This document shows positions 16,024 through 26,372 of a stretch of DNA of 35,278 nucleotides, one piece after another (position 1 is the first letter of the stretch; every line of letters begins with the position of its first letter). Source of the stretch: Thioalkalivibrio paradoxus (lineage in GTDB: Bacteria; Pseudomonadota; Gammaproteobacteria; Ectothiorhodospirales; Ectothiorhodospiraceae); contig JAABSC010000018.1 of the NCBI GenBank assembly GCA_011390565.1, forward strand, positions 1 to 35,278, written 5' to 3'. A program made the translations under genes and the position numbers. The notes under the pieces are model-generated. The model made no database searches. It saw only the letters and a program-made list of their open reading frames with translations, and was not told the origin of the DNA.

Positions 16024-17514
16024 TCAATCGGCCTTTCCCTTGAGAGCCTGTTCCAGCTTTTCGCAGAGAATCTCCATCGCGCGCACACGCGCCCAGCGCT
16101 TGTCGTTGCCCTCGATCAGGTGCCAGGGCGCATACCCCGTGCTGGTGCGCTCGACCATGTCGTTCACCGCGTGCGCGTACTCGTCCCAGCGGTCCCGGTT
16201 GCGCCAGTCCTCGTCCGTGAGCTTGTGCTGCTTGAAGCTCGTCTCCTCACGCGCCTTGAAGCGCGCGAGCTGTTCGTCCTTGTCGATGTGCACCCAGAAC
16301 TTGACCAGCACGATGCCGTGGTCGGTCAGCTCCTCCTCGAACTCGTTGATCTCCCGGTAGGCGCGGATCCACTCGTCCTCGGCGGCGAAACCCTCGACGC
16401 GTTCGACCAGCACGCGACCGTACCAGGAACGGTCGTAGACCGTGAACCGGCCGGCGCGCGGAATGTGCCTCCAGAACCGCCACAGGTAATGGTGGGCGCG
16501 CTCCTCGTCGGTGGGGCCGCCGATCGGGATCACCCGGTAGCTGCGCGCGTCGATCGCCCCGGTGATGCGGCGGATGATGCTGCCCTTGCCCGCGGCGTCC
16601 CAGCCCTCCAGCACGACGATGGTGCTGATCTTCTTCTCCTTCGCCTTGCGCGCCAGCACGTTCAGGCGCCCCTGGAGTTCGGCCAGGCGCTTGCGGTACT
16701 CCTTCTTCTCCAGCTGCCTGTCGAGATCGAGAAAGTCGAGGATCGTCCGGTCCGCGCCCCGGGGAGTGCTCCAGGCGGTGGTGGTCCCGCGCAGGGTCCT
16801 GGGGTCCAGCGCCATGCGCTTGCGCACCACCTCGAGAATGTGCGACGCGGTCGTCACGTTGCGGTGCCGCTCGTCGTAGCCCTCGATGATCATCCACGGC
16901 GCCTCGCCGGTGCTGGTCTGGCGCAGGGTCTGCTCCGCCACCGTCCGGAACGTATCGTAGGACTTCAGCCCGTCGAGGTCGCGCTGGCCGATGCGCCACT
17001 GGGTGCGTGGATCCTTGCGCAGCTTGCGGATGCGTTCGGCCTGCATCTTCTTGCCCAGGTGAAACCACAGCTTGATCAGCAGCGCGCCGCCGTCGACCAG
17101 CATTTTCTCGAAGCTGTTGATGCGCCGAAGCATCACGTCCAGACCGTCGTCGTCGATGCGATCGCCCACGCGCATCGAGATCGGGTCGCTGTACCAGGAG
17201 CCGAACAGCACGCCGATGCGGCCCTTTGACGGCATGGTGCGCCAGTAGCGCCAGAACGCGGGGCGTTCGCGCTCCTCGTCGGTCGGCTCGTCGAAGGTCG
17301 CGGTCTCGATCCAGCGGGGGTCCATCCACTGGTGCAGCATGTTCACGGTTTCACTCTTGCCGGCGCCGTCGGCCCCCGAGATCAGCAGGATCACCGGAAA
17401 GTCGCACTCGCGCAGATCCTGCTGCAGGTCCAGCAGCTCGGTGCGCAGCGCGGGCATCAGCGCCTTGTACTCGTCCTTTTCGAGCGTGCGCCCGAGTTCC
17501 GCGGCTTCGAACAT
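16024..17514 (-). CDS. pap: Polyphosphate:AMP phosphotransferase (two-domain PPK2)
   Basis: 496 residues made of two PPK2 domains in tandem, the architecture of class II PPK2 (PAP), which phosphorylates AMP to ADP with polyphosphate. Walker A loops are at 47-54 (GADGAGKS, N-terminal domain) and 304-312 (GWDAAGKGS, C-terminal domain). The C-terminal domain also has YDRSWYGRVLVERVEGF, the lid-type motif expected of the active domain; the N-terminal copy has FGSWYSDPISMRVG. Start at 17514 has GGAGGG eight bases upstream. It lies 14 bases after ubiB on the same strand, so it may be the last gene of the ubi block. A longer open frame upstream overlaps ubiB and is not real. Confidence 0.93.
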   Translation of the reverse strand: MFEAAELGRTLEKDEYKALMPALRTELLDLQQDLRECDFPVILLISGADGAGKSETVNMLHQWMDPRWIETATFDEPTDEERERPAFWRYWRTMPSKGRIGVLFGSWYSDPISMRVGDRIDDDGLDVMLRRINSFEKMLVDGGALLIKLWFHLGKKMQAERIRKLRKDPRTQWRIGQRDLDGLKSYDTFRTVAEQTLRQTSTGEAPWMIIEGYDERHRNVTTASHILEVVRKRMALDPRTLRGTTTAWSTPRGADRTILDFLDLDRQLEKKEYRKRLAELQGRLNVLARKAKEKKISTIVVLEGWDAAGKGSIIRRITGAIDARSYRVIPIGGPTDEERAHHYLWRFWRHIPRAGRFTVYDRSWYGRVLVERVEGFAAEDEWIRAYREINEFEEELTDHGIVLVKFWVHIDKDEQLARFKAREETSFKQHKLTDEDWRNRDRWDEYAHAVNDMVERTSTGYAPWHLIEGNDKRWARVRAMEILCEKLEQALKGKAD

Positions 17515-17528
17515 TCCGGCGCCCTCCG

Positions 17529-19238
17529 TCAATCCGGCCGGCTGCCGGGGAGCGCGCGCATCCGCCGCAGCACGCCGTCGCCGCGGCGCAGACTGAACAG
17601 GAGCAGGCCGAGACCACCGGCACCGAGCGGCCACACCGGCCAGGCGAGTCCCAGCCACTGCGGCACGGTGTCCAGCTGGGTCATCAGGCCGGCGGCGAAA
17701 AGCAGCCCGAAACCGGTCATGGCCTCGAGACGACGGCGGGCGTCCCGCTGCAGCATCGAGCGCAGATCCCGGACCTCCGCCCGCAGCGCGGCATCCCGGT
17801 GCGCGCGCTGGCGTTCCAGTTCCAGCACCTCGTGCAGGCGTGCCGGGAGTTCCGGGAGATGCACCAGCATCTTGGGCAGGTGGCGCTCGGCGCTGCGCAG
17901 GAACGCGCGCAACCCGACCTGCTCGGACATCCAGCGCTCCAGGAACGGCTTGGCGGTGGCCCACAGATCGAGCTGCGGATAGAGCTGGCGCCCCAGCCCT
18001 TCGATGTTCAGCAAGGTCTTCTGCAGCAGCACCAGTTGCGGCTGCACCTCCATATCGAAACGCCGCGCGGTCTGGAACAGCCGCAACAGCACGTGGCCGA
18101 AGGAGATCTGGTCCAGCGGCTTCTGGAAGATCGGTTCGCAGACCGACCGGATCGCCGCCTCGAACTCGTCCACCCGGGTATGTTCCGGAACCCAGCCCGA
18201 CTCGACGTACAGTTCCGCGACGCGCTGGTAATCGCGCCCGAAGAAGGCGTGGAAGTTTTCCGCGAGGTAATGCTGGTCGGAGGGCAGCAGGCTGCCGACG
18301 ATGCCGAAGTCCACCGCGAGGTAGGTCGGGTCCGCCGGATCGCTGGCGTCGACGAAGATGTTCCCCGGATGCATGTCGGCGTGGAAGAAATTGTGCTTGA
18401 ACACCTGCGTGAAGAAGATCTCGACCCCGCGCTCGGCGAGCAGCTTGAGGTCGACGCCGCGCGCGCGCAGTTCCTCGATGTTGGCCACCGGAATGCCGCT
18501 GATGCGCTCCATCACCATCACGTTGGTCCGGGTGTAGTCCCAGATCACCTCGGGGATGTACAGGAGCGGGTTGTCTTCGAAGTTGCGGCGGATGGTGATG
18601 GCGTTGGCGCCCTCGCGCACGAGGTCCAGCTCGTCGAGAACGGTCTTTTCGTATTCCCGCACGACCTCGCGCGGACGCAGACGACGGCCGTCGGCCCAGT
18701 AGCGGTCCGCGAGCATGGCGATCAGGTGCAGGATCTCGAGATCCGCGCGGATGGTGCGCAGGATGCGCGGACGCACCACCTTGACCACCACCGAGCGGCC
18801 ATCGCGCAGCCGCGCCGCGTGAACCTGGGCGATGGACGCGGAGGCCAGCGGCGCATCGGAGAATTCGGCGAAGATCAGGTCGATCGGCTGTTCCAGCGAC
18901 TTCTCGATCTCCGCGCGTGCCTGGGCGCTGGGAAACGGCGGCACCCGGTCCTGCAGGCGCGCGAGTTCCAGCGCGATGTCGTCGGGCAGCAGGTCGCGCC
19001 GGGTCGAGAGCATCTGGCCGAACTTCACGAAGATCGGGCCGAGATCCTCCAGCGCGCAACGAATGCGCTCGCCGCGGCTGCCCTCGGCCCGACGGAACCA
19101 GTTCCAGGGCAGCAGGTGCAGCAGGAAGCTCAGCGGCCGCAGCGGCTTGAGCGTGAACAGGATCGCATCGAGCCGGTAGCGCACCAGCACGCGACCGATG
19201 GTCCACAGGCGCAGCCCCTGTTGCAGGGTGCGGATCAT
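17529..19238 (-). CDS. ubiB: Ubiquinone biosynthesis regulatory kinase-like protein UbiB
   Basis: 569 residues of the ABC1/UbiB atypical kinase family. The family-specific KFGQ motif is at residues 72-75 ([16 protein letters not shown]), the alanine-rich loop is [10 protein letters not shown], and catalytic [12 protein letters not shown] and DFG ([10 protein letters not shown]) follow. Two hydrophobic segments near the C-terminus ([13 protein letters not shown] and [15 protein letters not shown]) anchor it to the inner membrane, as in E. coli UbiB. It supports aerobic coenzyme Q synthesis. Its ATG overlaps the ubiJ stop by 4 bases, the conserved ubiE-ubiJ-ubiB order. Confidence 0.97.
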   Translation of the reverse strand: MIRTLQQGLRLWTIGRVLVRYRLDAILFTLKPLRPLSFLLHLLPWNWFRRAEGSRGERIRCALEDLGPIFVKFGQMLSTRRDLLPDDIALELARLQDRVPPFPSAQARAEIEKSLEQPIDLIFAEFSDAPLASASIAQVHAARLRDGRSVVVKVVRPRILRTIRADLEILHLIAMLADRYWADGRRLRPREVVREYEKTVLDELDLVREGANAITIRRNFEDNPLLYIPEVIWDYTRTNVMVMERISGIPVANIEELRARGVDLKLLAERGVEIFFTQVFKHNFFHADMHPGNIFVDASDPADPTYLAVDFGIVGSLLPSDQHYLAENFHAFFGRDYQRVAELYVESGWVPEHTRVDEFEAAIRSVCEPIFQKPLDQISFGHVLLRLFQTARRFDMEVQPQLVLLQKTLLNIEGLGRQLYPQLDLWATAKPFLERWMSEQVGLRAFLRSAERHLPKMLVHLPELPARLHEVLELERQRAHRDAALRAEVRDLRSMLQRDARRRLEAMTGFGLLFAAGLMTQLDTVPQWLGLAWPVWPLGAGGLGLLLFSLRRGDGVLRRMRALPGSRPD

Positions 19239-19900
19239 CCCGGTCCGGACGCCCCGGGGCCGTCGCCGGAACCGGGTCCGCGGTCCGCTTCCAGCAACGC
19301 GAGGCGAGCCTCCAGCCGGGCGACGTCATCGCGCAGTTCGGCGATGTCGGCGGTCCAGGCCTCGAACTCTCCGGACGCCGGGAGGAAGCGCGCTTCTTCC
19401 TGCACGTAGTCACCGACGTCCTCGAATCCGCGCCGGGTGAAGCGCTCGAACTGACCGCGCAGTGCATCGAGCCCCGCCAGCAGCGGACCCGCTGTGCCCG
19501 CGCCGGCGACCGACTCGAACCACTCCGCCCAGTCGATGGAGACCGCTTCCAGCGCGCGCTGCAGATCCCCCAGCACCGCGGCGTCGCCCTCGATCTCGAC
19601 CCCGGAGCGGTCCCCGCGCAGTGTCGCGGCCAGCGAAAGCGGCGAGCCGCGCAACACCACGTCGGGCGTTTCGTCGTCCAGCGAACCCAGCACCTGCAAC
19701 CGGTCGGCGGCGCCGAGGAAGACGAAGCCCAGACCCGGCGGACGGATCTCGACTGCGATCGCCCGCCCCGCCAGGCGACGTCGCTCCGCCTCCGGCGCGG
19801 CATCCAGCCAGCGGTTCAGGGTCGCCTCGAGCACGGCGGCCAACACCGACGGCAACGGCAGCGGCGGCAGATCGGGATGCGTGTCCTCGGGTTCCGTCAT
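19235..19900 (-). CDS. ubiJ: Ubiquinone biosynthesis accessory factor UbiJ
   Basis: 221 residues. The N-terminal two thirds form an SCP2-like lipid-binding domain ([30 protein letters not shown]) and the C-terminus is a coiled coil ([20 protein letters not shown]), as in E. coli UbiJ, which scaffolds the cytosolic Ubi complex and binds ubiquinone intermediates. A Gly/Pro/Ser-rich end ([14 protein letters not shown]) is extra. The gene sits between ubiE and ubiB with a 4-base overlap to ubiB and 4 bases after ubiE. Confidence 0.93.
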   Translation of the reverse strand: MTEPEDTHPDLPPLPLPSVLAAVLEATLNRWLDAAPEAERRRLAGRAIAVEIRPPGLGFVFLGAADRLQVLGSLDDETPDVVLRGSPLSLAATLRGDRSGVEIEGDAAVLGDLQRALEAVSIDWAEWFESVAGAGTAGPLLAGLDALRGQFERFTRRGFEDVGDYVQEEARFLPASGEFEAWTADIAELRDDVARLEARLALLEADRGPGSGDGPGASGPG

Positions 19901-19904
19901 CGCA

Positions 19905-20657
19905 TCAGAACCGGGTCGCCCGGTGCAGCGCGACCACGCCGCCGGTCAGGTTCTCGTACTGCACCTGCTCGAGACCCGCGTCGCGCATCATGCCGGCGAG
20001 GGTCTCCTGGTCCGGGTGCATGCGGATGCTCTCGGCCAGGTAGCGGTAGCTGTCGGCGTCCTTGGCGATCAGACGGCCCATCAGCGGCAGCATCCTGAAC
20101 GAGTAGAGGTCGTAGAACGGACGCATGGGCGCCATCGGACGCGAGAACTCCAGCACGAGCAGCCGGCCGCCCGCCTTCAGCACCCGGCGCATTTCCGCCA
20201 GCGCGCGCTCCTTGCGGGTCACGTTGCGCAGTCCGAAGGCGATGGTCACGCGGTCGAAGGACTCGTCCGGAAACGGCAGTAACTCGGCGTCGGCCTGCAC
20301 GAAATCGAGGTTGCCGGCACGGCCCTGGTCCAGCAAGCGGTCGCGGCCAACCATCAGCATCGAGGCGTTGATGTCGGAGACCGTGACGCGGCCGCGATCG
20401 CCGACCCTGGGCGCAAAGGCCGCCGCGAGGTCGCCGGTACCGCCCGCGAGGTCGAGTATCCGCATCCCCGGTCGAACCGCGGCGCGCTCGACGGTGCGCC
20501 GCTTCCACAGCCGGTGGATGCCCAGCGACATGACGTCGTTCATCAGGTCGTATTTCGATGCGACCGAATGAAAGACTTCTCCGACCCGTTCCTTCTTCTC
20601 GTCTTCCGGCACGGTCTCGTAGCCGAAATGGGTCTTGCCCCGTTCCTCGTCGTTCAT
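19905..20657 (-). CDS. ubiE: Bifunctional demethylmenaquinone/ubiquinone C-methyltransferase UbiE
   Basis: 250 residues, close to E. coli UbiE (251). It is a class I S-adenosylmethionine methyltransferase with motif [15 protein letters not shown] and UbiE signatures [24 protein letters not shown] (in parts: [21 protein letters not shown]), [10 protein letters not shown] and [19 protein letters not shown]. It methylates the quinone ring in coenzyme Q (and menaquinone, if made). First of the ubi genes, 10 bases after the DUF971 gene. Confidence 0.98.
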   Translation of the reverse strand: MNDEERGKTHFGYETVPEDEKKERVGEVFHSVASKYDLMNDVMSLGIHRLWKRRTVERAAVRPGMRILDLAGGTGDLAAAFAPRVGDRGRVTVSDINASMLMVGRDRLLDQGRAGNLDFVQADAELLPFPDESFDRVTIAFGLRNVTRKERALAEMRRVLKAGGRLLVLEFSRPMAPMRPFYDLYSFRMLPLMGRLIAKDADSYRYLAESIRMHPDQETLAGMMRDAGLEQVQYENLTGGVVALHRATRF

Positions 20658-20667
20658 GGCCGCGGTG

Positions 20668-21033
20668 TCAGTGCGTCTTGCGCTCGTGGCCGGCAGCCGC
20701 GAGCTTGTCGAGGTATTCCTGCCACAACTGGTCCTGATCCTGTCCCAGGTTGTACAGGTAATCCCAATCGTAGATCCCGGTGTCGTGCCCGTCGGAGAAC
20801 ACCAGCTTGACGGCGTAGTTGCCCACCGGCTCGACGTCGGTGATGTTCACGTCTTCCTTGCCGATCTGCAGCGTGTCCTGTCCGGGACCGTGGCCGCGCA
20901 CCTCCGCGGACGGCGAATACACGCGCAGGAACTCGCAGGGCAGACGGAGCGTGGTGCCGTCCGCGTACCCGAGTTCGAGAATGCGCGATTTCTGGTGCAA
21001 CTGGATGTCGGTAGGACGGTGCTGACTGCTCAT
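20668..21033 (-). CDS. DUF971 / gamma-butyrobetaine hydroxylase-like N-terminal domain protein
   Basis: 121 residues made up almost wholly of one DUF971 domain (PF06155): [38 protein letters not shown] (key pieces [25 protein letters not shown]), [27 protein letters not shown]. Stand-alone proteins of this type often lie next to hslVU or Fe-S genes in proteobacteria. The function is not established. The ATG at 21033 is chosen for its AGGAG seven bases upstream; an in-frame ATG at 21099 would add an unconserved 22-residue stretch. It lies between hslU and ubiE. Confidence 0.93.
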   Translation of the reverse strand: MSSQHRPTDIQLHQKSRILELGYADGTTLRLPCEFLRVYSPSAEVRGHGPGQDTLQIGKEDVNITDVEPVGNYAVKLVFSDGHDTGIYDWDYLYNLGQDQDQLWQEYLDKLAAAGHERKTH

Positions 21034-21147
21034 GCGGGGCTCCTGAAGAAGGTCTGAAGGGTCGGGCCGGCGTGTCGCGCCCGCGCTACCATCGTTCAAA
21101 TCGGGATCAGAGTACCAATTTCATTTCCGGTCCGAGAACATTTCGCC

Positions 21148-22473
<1,326 letters not shown>

Positions 22474-22490
22474 GGTTGCATGTCCTTGGG

Positions 22491-23045
22491 TCAGGCCTGA
22501 GTCGTGTCGGACCCGAGGTGTTCCAGGCTGATGTTGTGGTTGGTGTAGATGCAGATGTCGGCCGCGATATGCAGACTGCGCTCGACGATCTCGCGGGCCG
22601 GAAGCTCGGTATGCTCCAGCAGCGCGCGCGCGGCGGCCTGGGCGTAGGGCCCGCCCGAACCGATCGCGATCAGGCTGTTCTCGGGTTCGATCACATCGCC
22701 GTTGCCCGAGATCACGAACGAGTGATCGCGATCCGCGACCGCGAGCAGCGCCTCGAGCCGGCGCAGCGCGCGGTCGGTGCGCCAGTCCTTCGCCAGTTCG
22801 ACCGCGGACCGCATCATGTTTCCGGAGTGCTTCTCCAGCATGCCCTCGAACCGCTCGAACAGCGTGAACGCATCGGCGGTGCCGCCGGCGAAGCCGGCCA
22901 GGATGCGGTCATGGTAGACGCGCCGCACCTTGCGCGCATTGCCCTTCATCACGGTATTGCCCAGCGATACCTGTCCGTCACCGCCGAGCGTGACCTCTCC
23001 GTTACGACGGACGCTGACGATGGTGGTTCCACGAAACTGCTCCAA
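22491..23045 (-). CDS. hslV: ATP-dependent protease subunit HslV
   Basis: 184 residues of the threonine protease that forms the double-hexamer core of HslUV. The precursor begins MEQFRG, removed to expose Thr7 ([21 protein letters not shown] region), with [11 protein letters not shown] and the [22 protein letters not shown] block intact. The initiation codon is TTG at 23043-23045: no ATG occurs at the right place, and an AGGAGG sits six bases upstream. An in-frame ATG at 23126 would add 27 residues with no family similarity and would block the expected short propeptide. It leads the hslV-hslU pair; I saw no clear sigma-32 promoter. Confidence 0.96.
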   Translation of the reverse strand: MEQFRGTTIVSVRRNGEVTLGGDGQVSLGNTVMKGNARKVRRVYHDRILAGFAGGTADAFTLFERFEGMLEKHSGNMMRSAVELAKDWRTDRALRRLEALLAVADRDHSFVISGNGDVIEPENSLIAIGSGGPYAQAAARALLEHTELPAREIVERSLHIAADICIYTNHNISLEHLGSDTTQA

Positions 23046-23051
23046 GAAAGA

Positions 23052-23057
23052 CCTCCT
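23052..23057 (-). promoter_or_regulatory. Shine-Dalgarno sequence fixing the hslV TTG start
   Basis: A perfect AGGAGG on the minus strand, six bases before the TTG at 23045. It decides for the TTG over the upstream ATG at 23126. Confidence 0.75.
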
Positions 23058-23144
23058 GTGCGCGCACGGCGCGCGTTCCTGCTTGGGCCGCCCGGCCTGG
23101 GCTGGCCCCGTTAAATCAATTCGCACCCGTTAGCGTGGAAAACC

Positions 23145-23223
23145 AGCCACGGAAAACACGGACAGACACGGACAAGGGGTTTGATCCGTTTCATTTTCCG
23201 TGATTTCCGTGTTTTCCGTGGCT
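23145..23223. repeat. Perfect 18-bp inverted repeat with internal CACGGA copies
   Basis: AGCCACGGAAAACACGGA at 23145-23162 is matched exactly by its complement at 23206-23223, with 43 bases between. CACGGA/TCCGTG motifs recur inside the loop (ACACGGACAGACACGGACA; TTTTCCGTGATTTCCGTG). It lies between the 5' end of hslV and the 3' end of xerC. A folded transcript would form a long hairpin. It resembles dispersed repeats found in other sulfur bacteria, and may help end xerC transcription, though there is no T run. Confidence 0.85.
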
Positions 23224-23274
23224 CGGCCTTTCATCTGTCAGGGTGGCCGTTGGCCATGAGAGTGAGTGGGCCGC

Positions 23275-24213
23275 CTAGGCGGGCGTGTCCCCCGGCTTGC
23301 GCCGTGCGCGGGGATGGGCGCCATCGTAGACCTGGGCCAGGTGCTGAAAATCCAAATGCGTGTAGATCTGCGTGGTCGCGAGGTCGGCGTGCCCCAGCAG
23401 TTCCTGCACCGCGCGCAGGTCGCCGCTGGATTCCAGCAGGTGGCTGGCGAAGGCATGGCGCAGACGGTGCGGATGCAGCCGCTCGGGCAGACCCGCGCGC
23501 CGGCCCGCCAGCGCGAGACGGTTCTGCACCGAACGGTTGCCCAGCCGGCGCCCGCGCCGGGACACGAACACCGCCAGTTCGTCGGCGCGCACCCAATCCC
23601 GACGCGCCGACAGCCAGGCGCGCAGGGCCTCGCGCGCCGCGCGTCCGACCGGAACGGTGCGCTCGCGCCGGCCCTTGCCCAGCACGCGCACCAGCCCGGC
23701 GTCGAGATCGAGGTCGCCCAGATCGAGGCCCGTCAGCTCCGAAAGCCGCAACCCGGAGGAATACAGCAGTTCGAGGATCGCGCGGTCGCGCAGTTCCAGC
23801 CCGCTGTCGCCCGGCTGCTGCATCGCGCGTCCGGCCTGATCCACGTCGAGCACGTGCGGCAGCGGCCGCCCCAGTTTCGGGCCCTTCAGCGCGGCCCCCG
23901 GGCTGTGCTCCATGATGCCCTCGCGGACCGCCCACTTGCCAAAGCTGCGTGCCGCGGACAGAAAACGCTGGATGCTGCGCGGGTTGCGGCCGGATCGCGC
24001 AAGCCCCGCGGCGATCCGCCGCAACTCGGCCGCCGAAAGCTCGGGCCACGCGCCCCGAAAACCGGCGCGCAGGCGGGTCAGGTCGCGCGCGTAGGCCGTC
24101 ACCGTATGCGGCGAAAGCCCCCGCTCCCGACCCAGGTGCTCGAGAAAGTCGGCGATCGCCGGGTCCGGGGCCGCGCCCGGGGTGTCACCCGTTCCGGCAG
24201 CGGCGATCGGCAT
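23275..24213 (-). CDS. xerC: Tyrosine recombinase XerC
   Basis: 312 residues. N-terminal core-binding domain (LEHLGRERGLSPHTVTAYARDL in parts: GLSPHTVTAYARDLTRL) and a catalytic domain with the full set: Arg in LYSSGLRLSELTGL, Lys in GKGRRERTVPVG, HxxR in HPHRLRHAFASHLL, His in LGHADLATTQIY and the nucleophile Tyr in the same block. It resolves chromosome dimers at dif with XerD. XerC rather than XerD is supported by context, downstream of dapF and the DUF484 gene as in E. coli. The start overlaps the DUF484 gene by 29 bases; a slightly later start is possible. Last gene of the lptM-to-xerC operon. Confidence 0.94.
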   Translation of the reverse strand: MPIAAAGTGDTPGAAPDPAIADFLEHLGRERGLSPHTVTAYARDLTRLRAGFRGAWPELSAAELRRIAAGLARSGRNPRSIQRFLSAARSFGKWAVREGIMEHSPGAALKGPKLGRPLPHVLDVDQAGRAMQQPGDSGLELRDRAILELLYSSGLRLSELTGLDLGDLDLDAGLVRVLGKGRRERTVPVGRAAREALRAWLSARRDWVRADELAVFVSRRGRRLGNRSVQNRLALAGRRAGLPERLHPHRLRHAFASHLLESSGDLRAVQELLGHADLATTQIYTHLDFQHLAQVYDGAHPRARRKPGDTPA

Positions 24214-24883
24214 GGCAGCGGATGGCCTCGGCCAGCAGCTCGCCGAGGTGGGTGACGAAATAGGTGCCCATGTCCGGCTGGAAACGATCGCCCGATCGGC
24301 TTCCCAGCGCCAGTACGCCGGTGCGCATGCCCGCGGCCACCAGTGGCATCAACAGGGCGGAGCCGACCGCTTCGGCATCGCTCTCGAACACGGCCTCGAG
24401 CTGCGGCTTCGGCAGGCGTCCGCAGACCGCGCGACCGCGGGCGAACAATTCCTCGAAATGCGGCAGGTCGGCCTCGCTCAGGCGGTGCAGGGTACCGACC
24501 TCGGTGTCGACCAGGCGGATGCCGACGAATTCGGCCTTCAGTTCATCGCGAAGCGCCTCCTGCGTCAGTGCCAGCACCGCGTCGAGCCCTTCGGCGTGCA
24601 TCAGGGTGCAGGACAGGCGGTGCAGGTGCAGGCCCATGCGCTCATTCTCGCGCGCCCGCTCGACGAGTTCGGCGAGGCGCTGCTCGAGAAAGCGGTTCTT
24701 GTCCCGCAGCAGCGCGACCTGACGCTCGATCAGCGACACCGCCCCGCCGCTGCGATGCGGCAGGCGGAGCACGTCCAGCAGCGCCACGTGACGCTCGAAG
24801 AAATCGGTGTGCTCGCGCAGGAAGGCCTCCACGGCCTCGTCGGTGGGGAACTCGGGCTCGGTTTGCGGGGAGGTGGCAGTCAT
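24185..24883 (-). CDS. DUF484 family protein (GAF-like)
   Basis: 232 residues matching the DUF484/YigA family: N-terminal [43 protein letters not shown] (key pieces [21 protein letters not shown]), a coiled region, then a GAF-like domain ending in [27 protein letters not shown]. The family lies between dapF and xerC in many gammaproteobacteria; its function is not established. Its ATG overlaps the dapF stop by 4 bases. Confidence 0.94.
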   Translation of the reverse strand: MTATSPQTEPEFPTDEAVEAFLREHTDFFERHVALLDVLRLPHRSGGAVSLIERQVALLRDKNRFLEQRLAELVERARENERMGLHLHRLSCTLMHAEGLDAVLALTQEALRDELKAEFVGIRLVDTEVGTLHRLSEADLPHFEELFARGRAVCGRLPKPQLEAVFESDAEAVGSALLMPLVAAGMRTGVLALGSRSGDRFQPDMGTYFVTHLGELLAEAIRCHADRRCRNG

Positions 24884-25716
24884 CGCTCGATTCGACCCTG
24901 AAAAACGGTGGTGGCCGGTCCGGTCATGTACACCGGCTGGTCGGTTTTACCGTTCCAGCTTAGCACAAGGCTTCCGCCGGGCAGATGAACCCGGACGCGA
25001 TCCTCGACCAGGCCCCGGCGGCGCGCCACCGCCATCGCCGCGCAGGCGCCGGTGCCGCAGGCGAGCGTCTCGCCGGCGCCGCGCTCGTACACGCGCAGGT
25101 CGATCGCGTCGCGCCCCTGCACGGCCATGAAGCCGACGTTCACGCGCGCCGGAAACCGCGGATGCCGCTCGATAACCGGGCCCAATGCGGCCACCGGCGC
25201 GTCGGCCACATCGTCGACCAGCAGGAGCGCGTGCGGATTGCCCATCGAAACCGCGCCGATCACGAGCTGCCGCCCGTCCACTTCGAGCGGATATTCCGCG
25301 GCCTCGACCGGTGCGAGGAACGGAATCTGGTCCGGGTGGAACCGGGGCCGGCCCATGTCCACGCGGATCTGCCCGTCCGCCTCGACCTCGAGCACGATCG
25401 GGCCGGCAAGCGTTTCCACCGGGATCCGGTCCGCCGCGGTCAGGCCCTGCTCGCGCACGAACACCGCAAAGCAGCGGGCGCCGTTGCCGCACTGCTCCAC
25501 CTCGCCGCCGTCGGCGTTGAAGATGCGGTAGCGGAACAGCGCCCGCGACGGGTCCACCGGAGCCTCCACCAGCAAGACCTGATCACAGCCCACACCGAAG
25601 TGGCGGTCGGCCAGGAAGCGCACGTCGCCGGCGCTCAGCGTCACCGGCTGGCGCACCCCGTCGATCACCACGAAGTCGTTGCCGAGGCCGTGCATCTTGG
25701 TGAACGCGAGGTTCAC
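24880..25716 (-). CDS. dapF: Diaminopimelate epimerase
   Basis: 278 residues. Converts LL- to meso-diaminopimelate for peptidoglycan and lysine. The two catalytic cysteines are Cys76 ([16 protein letters not shown]) and Cys220 ([15 protein letters not shown]), each in its conserved context. The start is taken as GTG 25716, giving [15 protein letters not shown], which matches the family N-terminus; it overlaps the upstream methyltransferase stop as GTGA. A GTG four codons earlier (25728) is possible but lacks a ribosome site. Confidence 0.97.
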   Translation of the reverse strand: MNLAFTKMHGLGNDFVVIDGVRQPVTLSAGDVRFLADRHFGVGCDQVLLVEAPVDPSRALFRYRIFNADGGEVEQCGNGARCFAVFVREQGLTAADRIPVETLAGPIVLEVEADGQIRVDMGRPRFHPDQIPFLAPVEAAEYPLEVDGRQLVIGAVSMGNPHALLLVDDVADAPVAALGPVIERHPRFPARVNVGFMAVQGRDAIDLRVYERGAGETLACGTGACAAMAVARRRGLVEDRVRVHLPGGSLVLSWNGKTDQPVYMTGPATTVFQGRIER

Positions 25717-26372
25717 AGCCGTCCCCACGCGACGAGGTGCCGGTCGCTGACCGCCTCCACCCGGAACGACTCCAGGCCCGCCGCGTCCAGCTGCGCGCGC
25801 ACTTCGTCCACGGTGAACGCGGCATACAGCGAGTTCTCGAAATCGCCGCGCAGCACCTCGGGCGCGTCATTCGCATAGGCGGCCACGAGTGCGTCCACCC
25901 GCTCCGGCGACGCCGGCCGGCAGAGATCCATCACGAAGACATCCGTCCCGGGCGCACCGTCGCGCCGGATCACTGCCCAGAGCACCCGCGGGTCCGGCAG
26001 GTGATGCAGCAGACTGTTGGAAATGATCGTCGGGTAGGGCGCGCCGGGTCCGGACGCATCCGGAAGCACGCCCTGGTGCAGCCGCACGCGCGGGGCGGCC
26101 GGATGCGCGCGGCGGATTTCCTCGCCCGCCGCGAGCATCGCGGAAGATCCGTCGATGCCGTGCACGATGCAGGCCGGGTAACGCGCGGCGAAGCGCAGGC
26201 TGACATCGCCGGGACCGCAGCCGAGATCGAGCACGAGCCCGTCGACCCAGCCGGGAAAGCGCTCGGCGAAGAGATCGACGAAGTGTTCGTGCGGAGCGCT
26301 GAAATCGGCCTCGGCGTAGGCCCGGGCCTGCGCCGGATCGAGCATCAGTTCGGGTTCGGGGCGGCGTTCCAT
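25713..26372 (-). CDS. Class I SAM-dependent methyltransferase
   Basis: 219 residues with a class I methyltransferase fold: motif [17 protein letters not shown] near residues 46-61, the acidic loop [23 protein letters not shown] (motif IV position) and [13 protein letters not shown]. The substrate is unknown; the proteins closest in look are small-molecule methyltransferases of the UbiE/trans-aconitate type. The ATG shares a base with the lysA stop (TGATG) and the stop overlaps the dapF start, so it is translated with both. It sits where other gammaproteobacteria have nothing between lysA and dapF. Confidence 0.88.
   Translation of the reverse strand: MERRPEPELMLDPAQARAYAEADFSAPHEHFVDLFAERFPGWVDGLVLDLGCGPGDVSLRFAARYPACIVHGIDGSSAMLAAGEEIRRAHPAAPRVRLHQGVLPDASGPGAPYPTIISNSLLHHLPDPRVLWAVIRRDGAPGTDVFVMDLCRPASPERVDALVAAYANDAPEVLRGDFENSLYAAFTVDEVRAQLDAAGLESFRVEAVSDRHLVAWGRL

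Noticed and set aside
14947..17229. 760-residue plus-strand frame
   Set aside because: Runs out of frame over the third antiporter subunit and antisense to pap; no motifs.
17515..19803. Continuation of the pap frame into 1259 residues
   Set aside because: Overlaps ubiB and ubiJ in another frame; the PPK2 domains account fully for the sequence from 17514 on.
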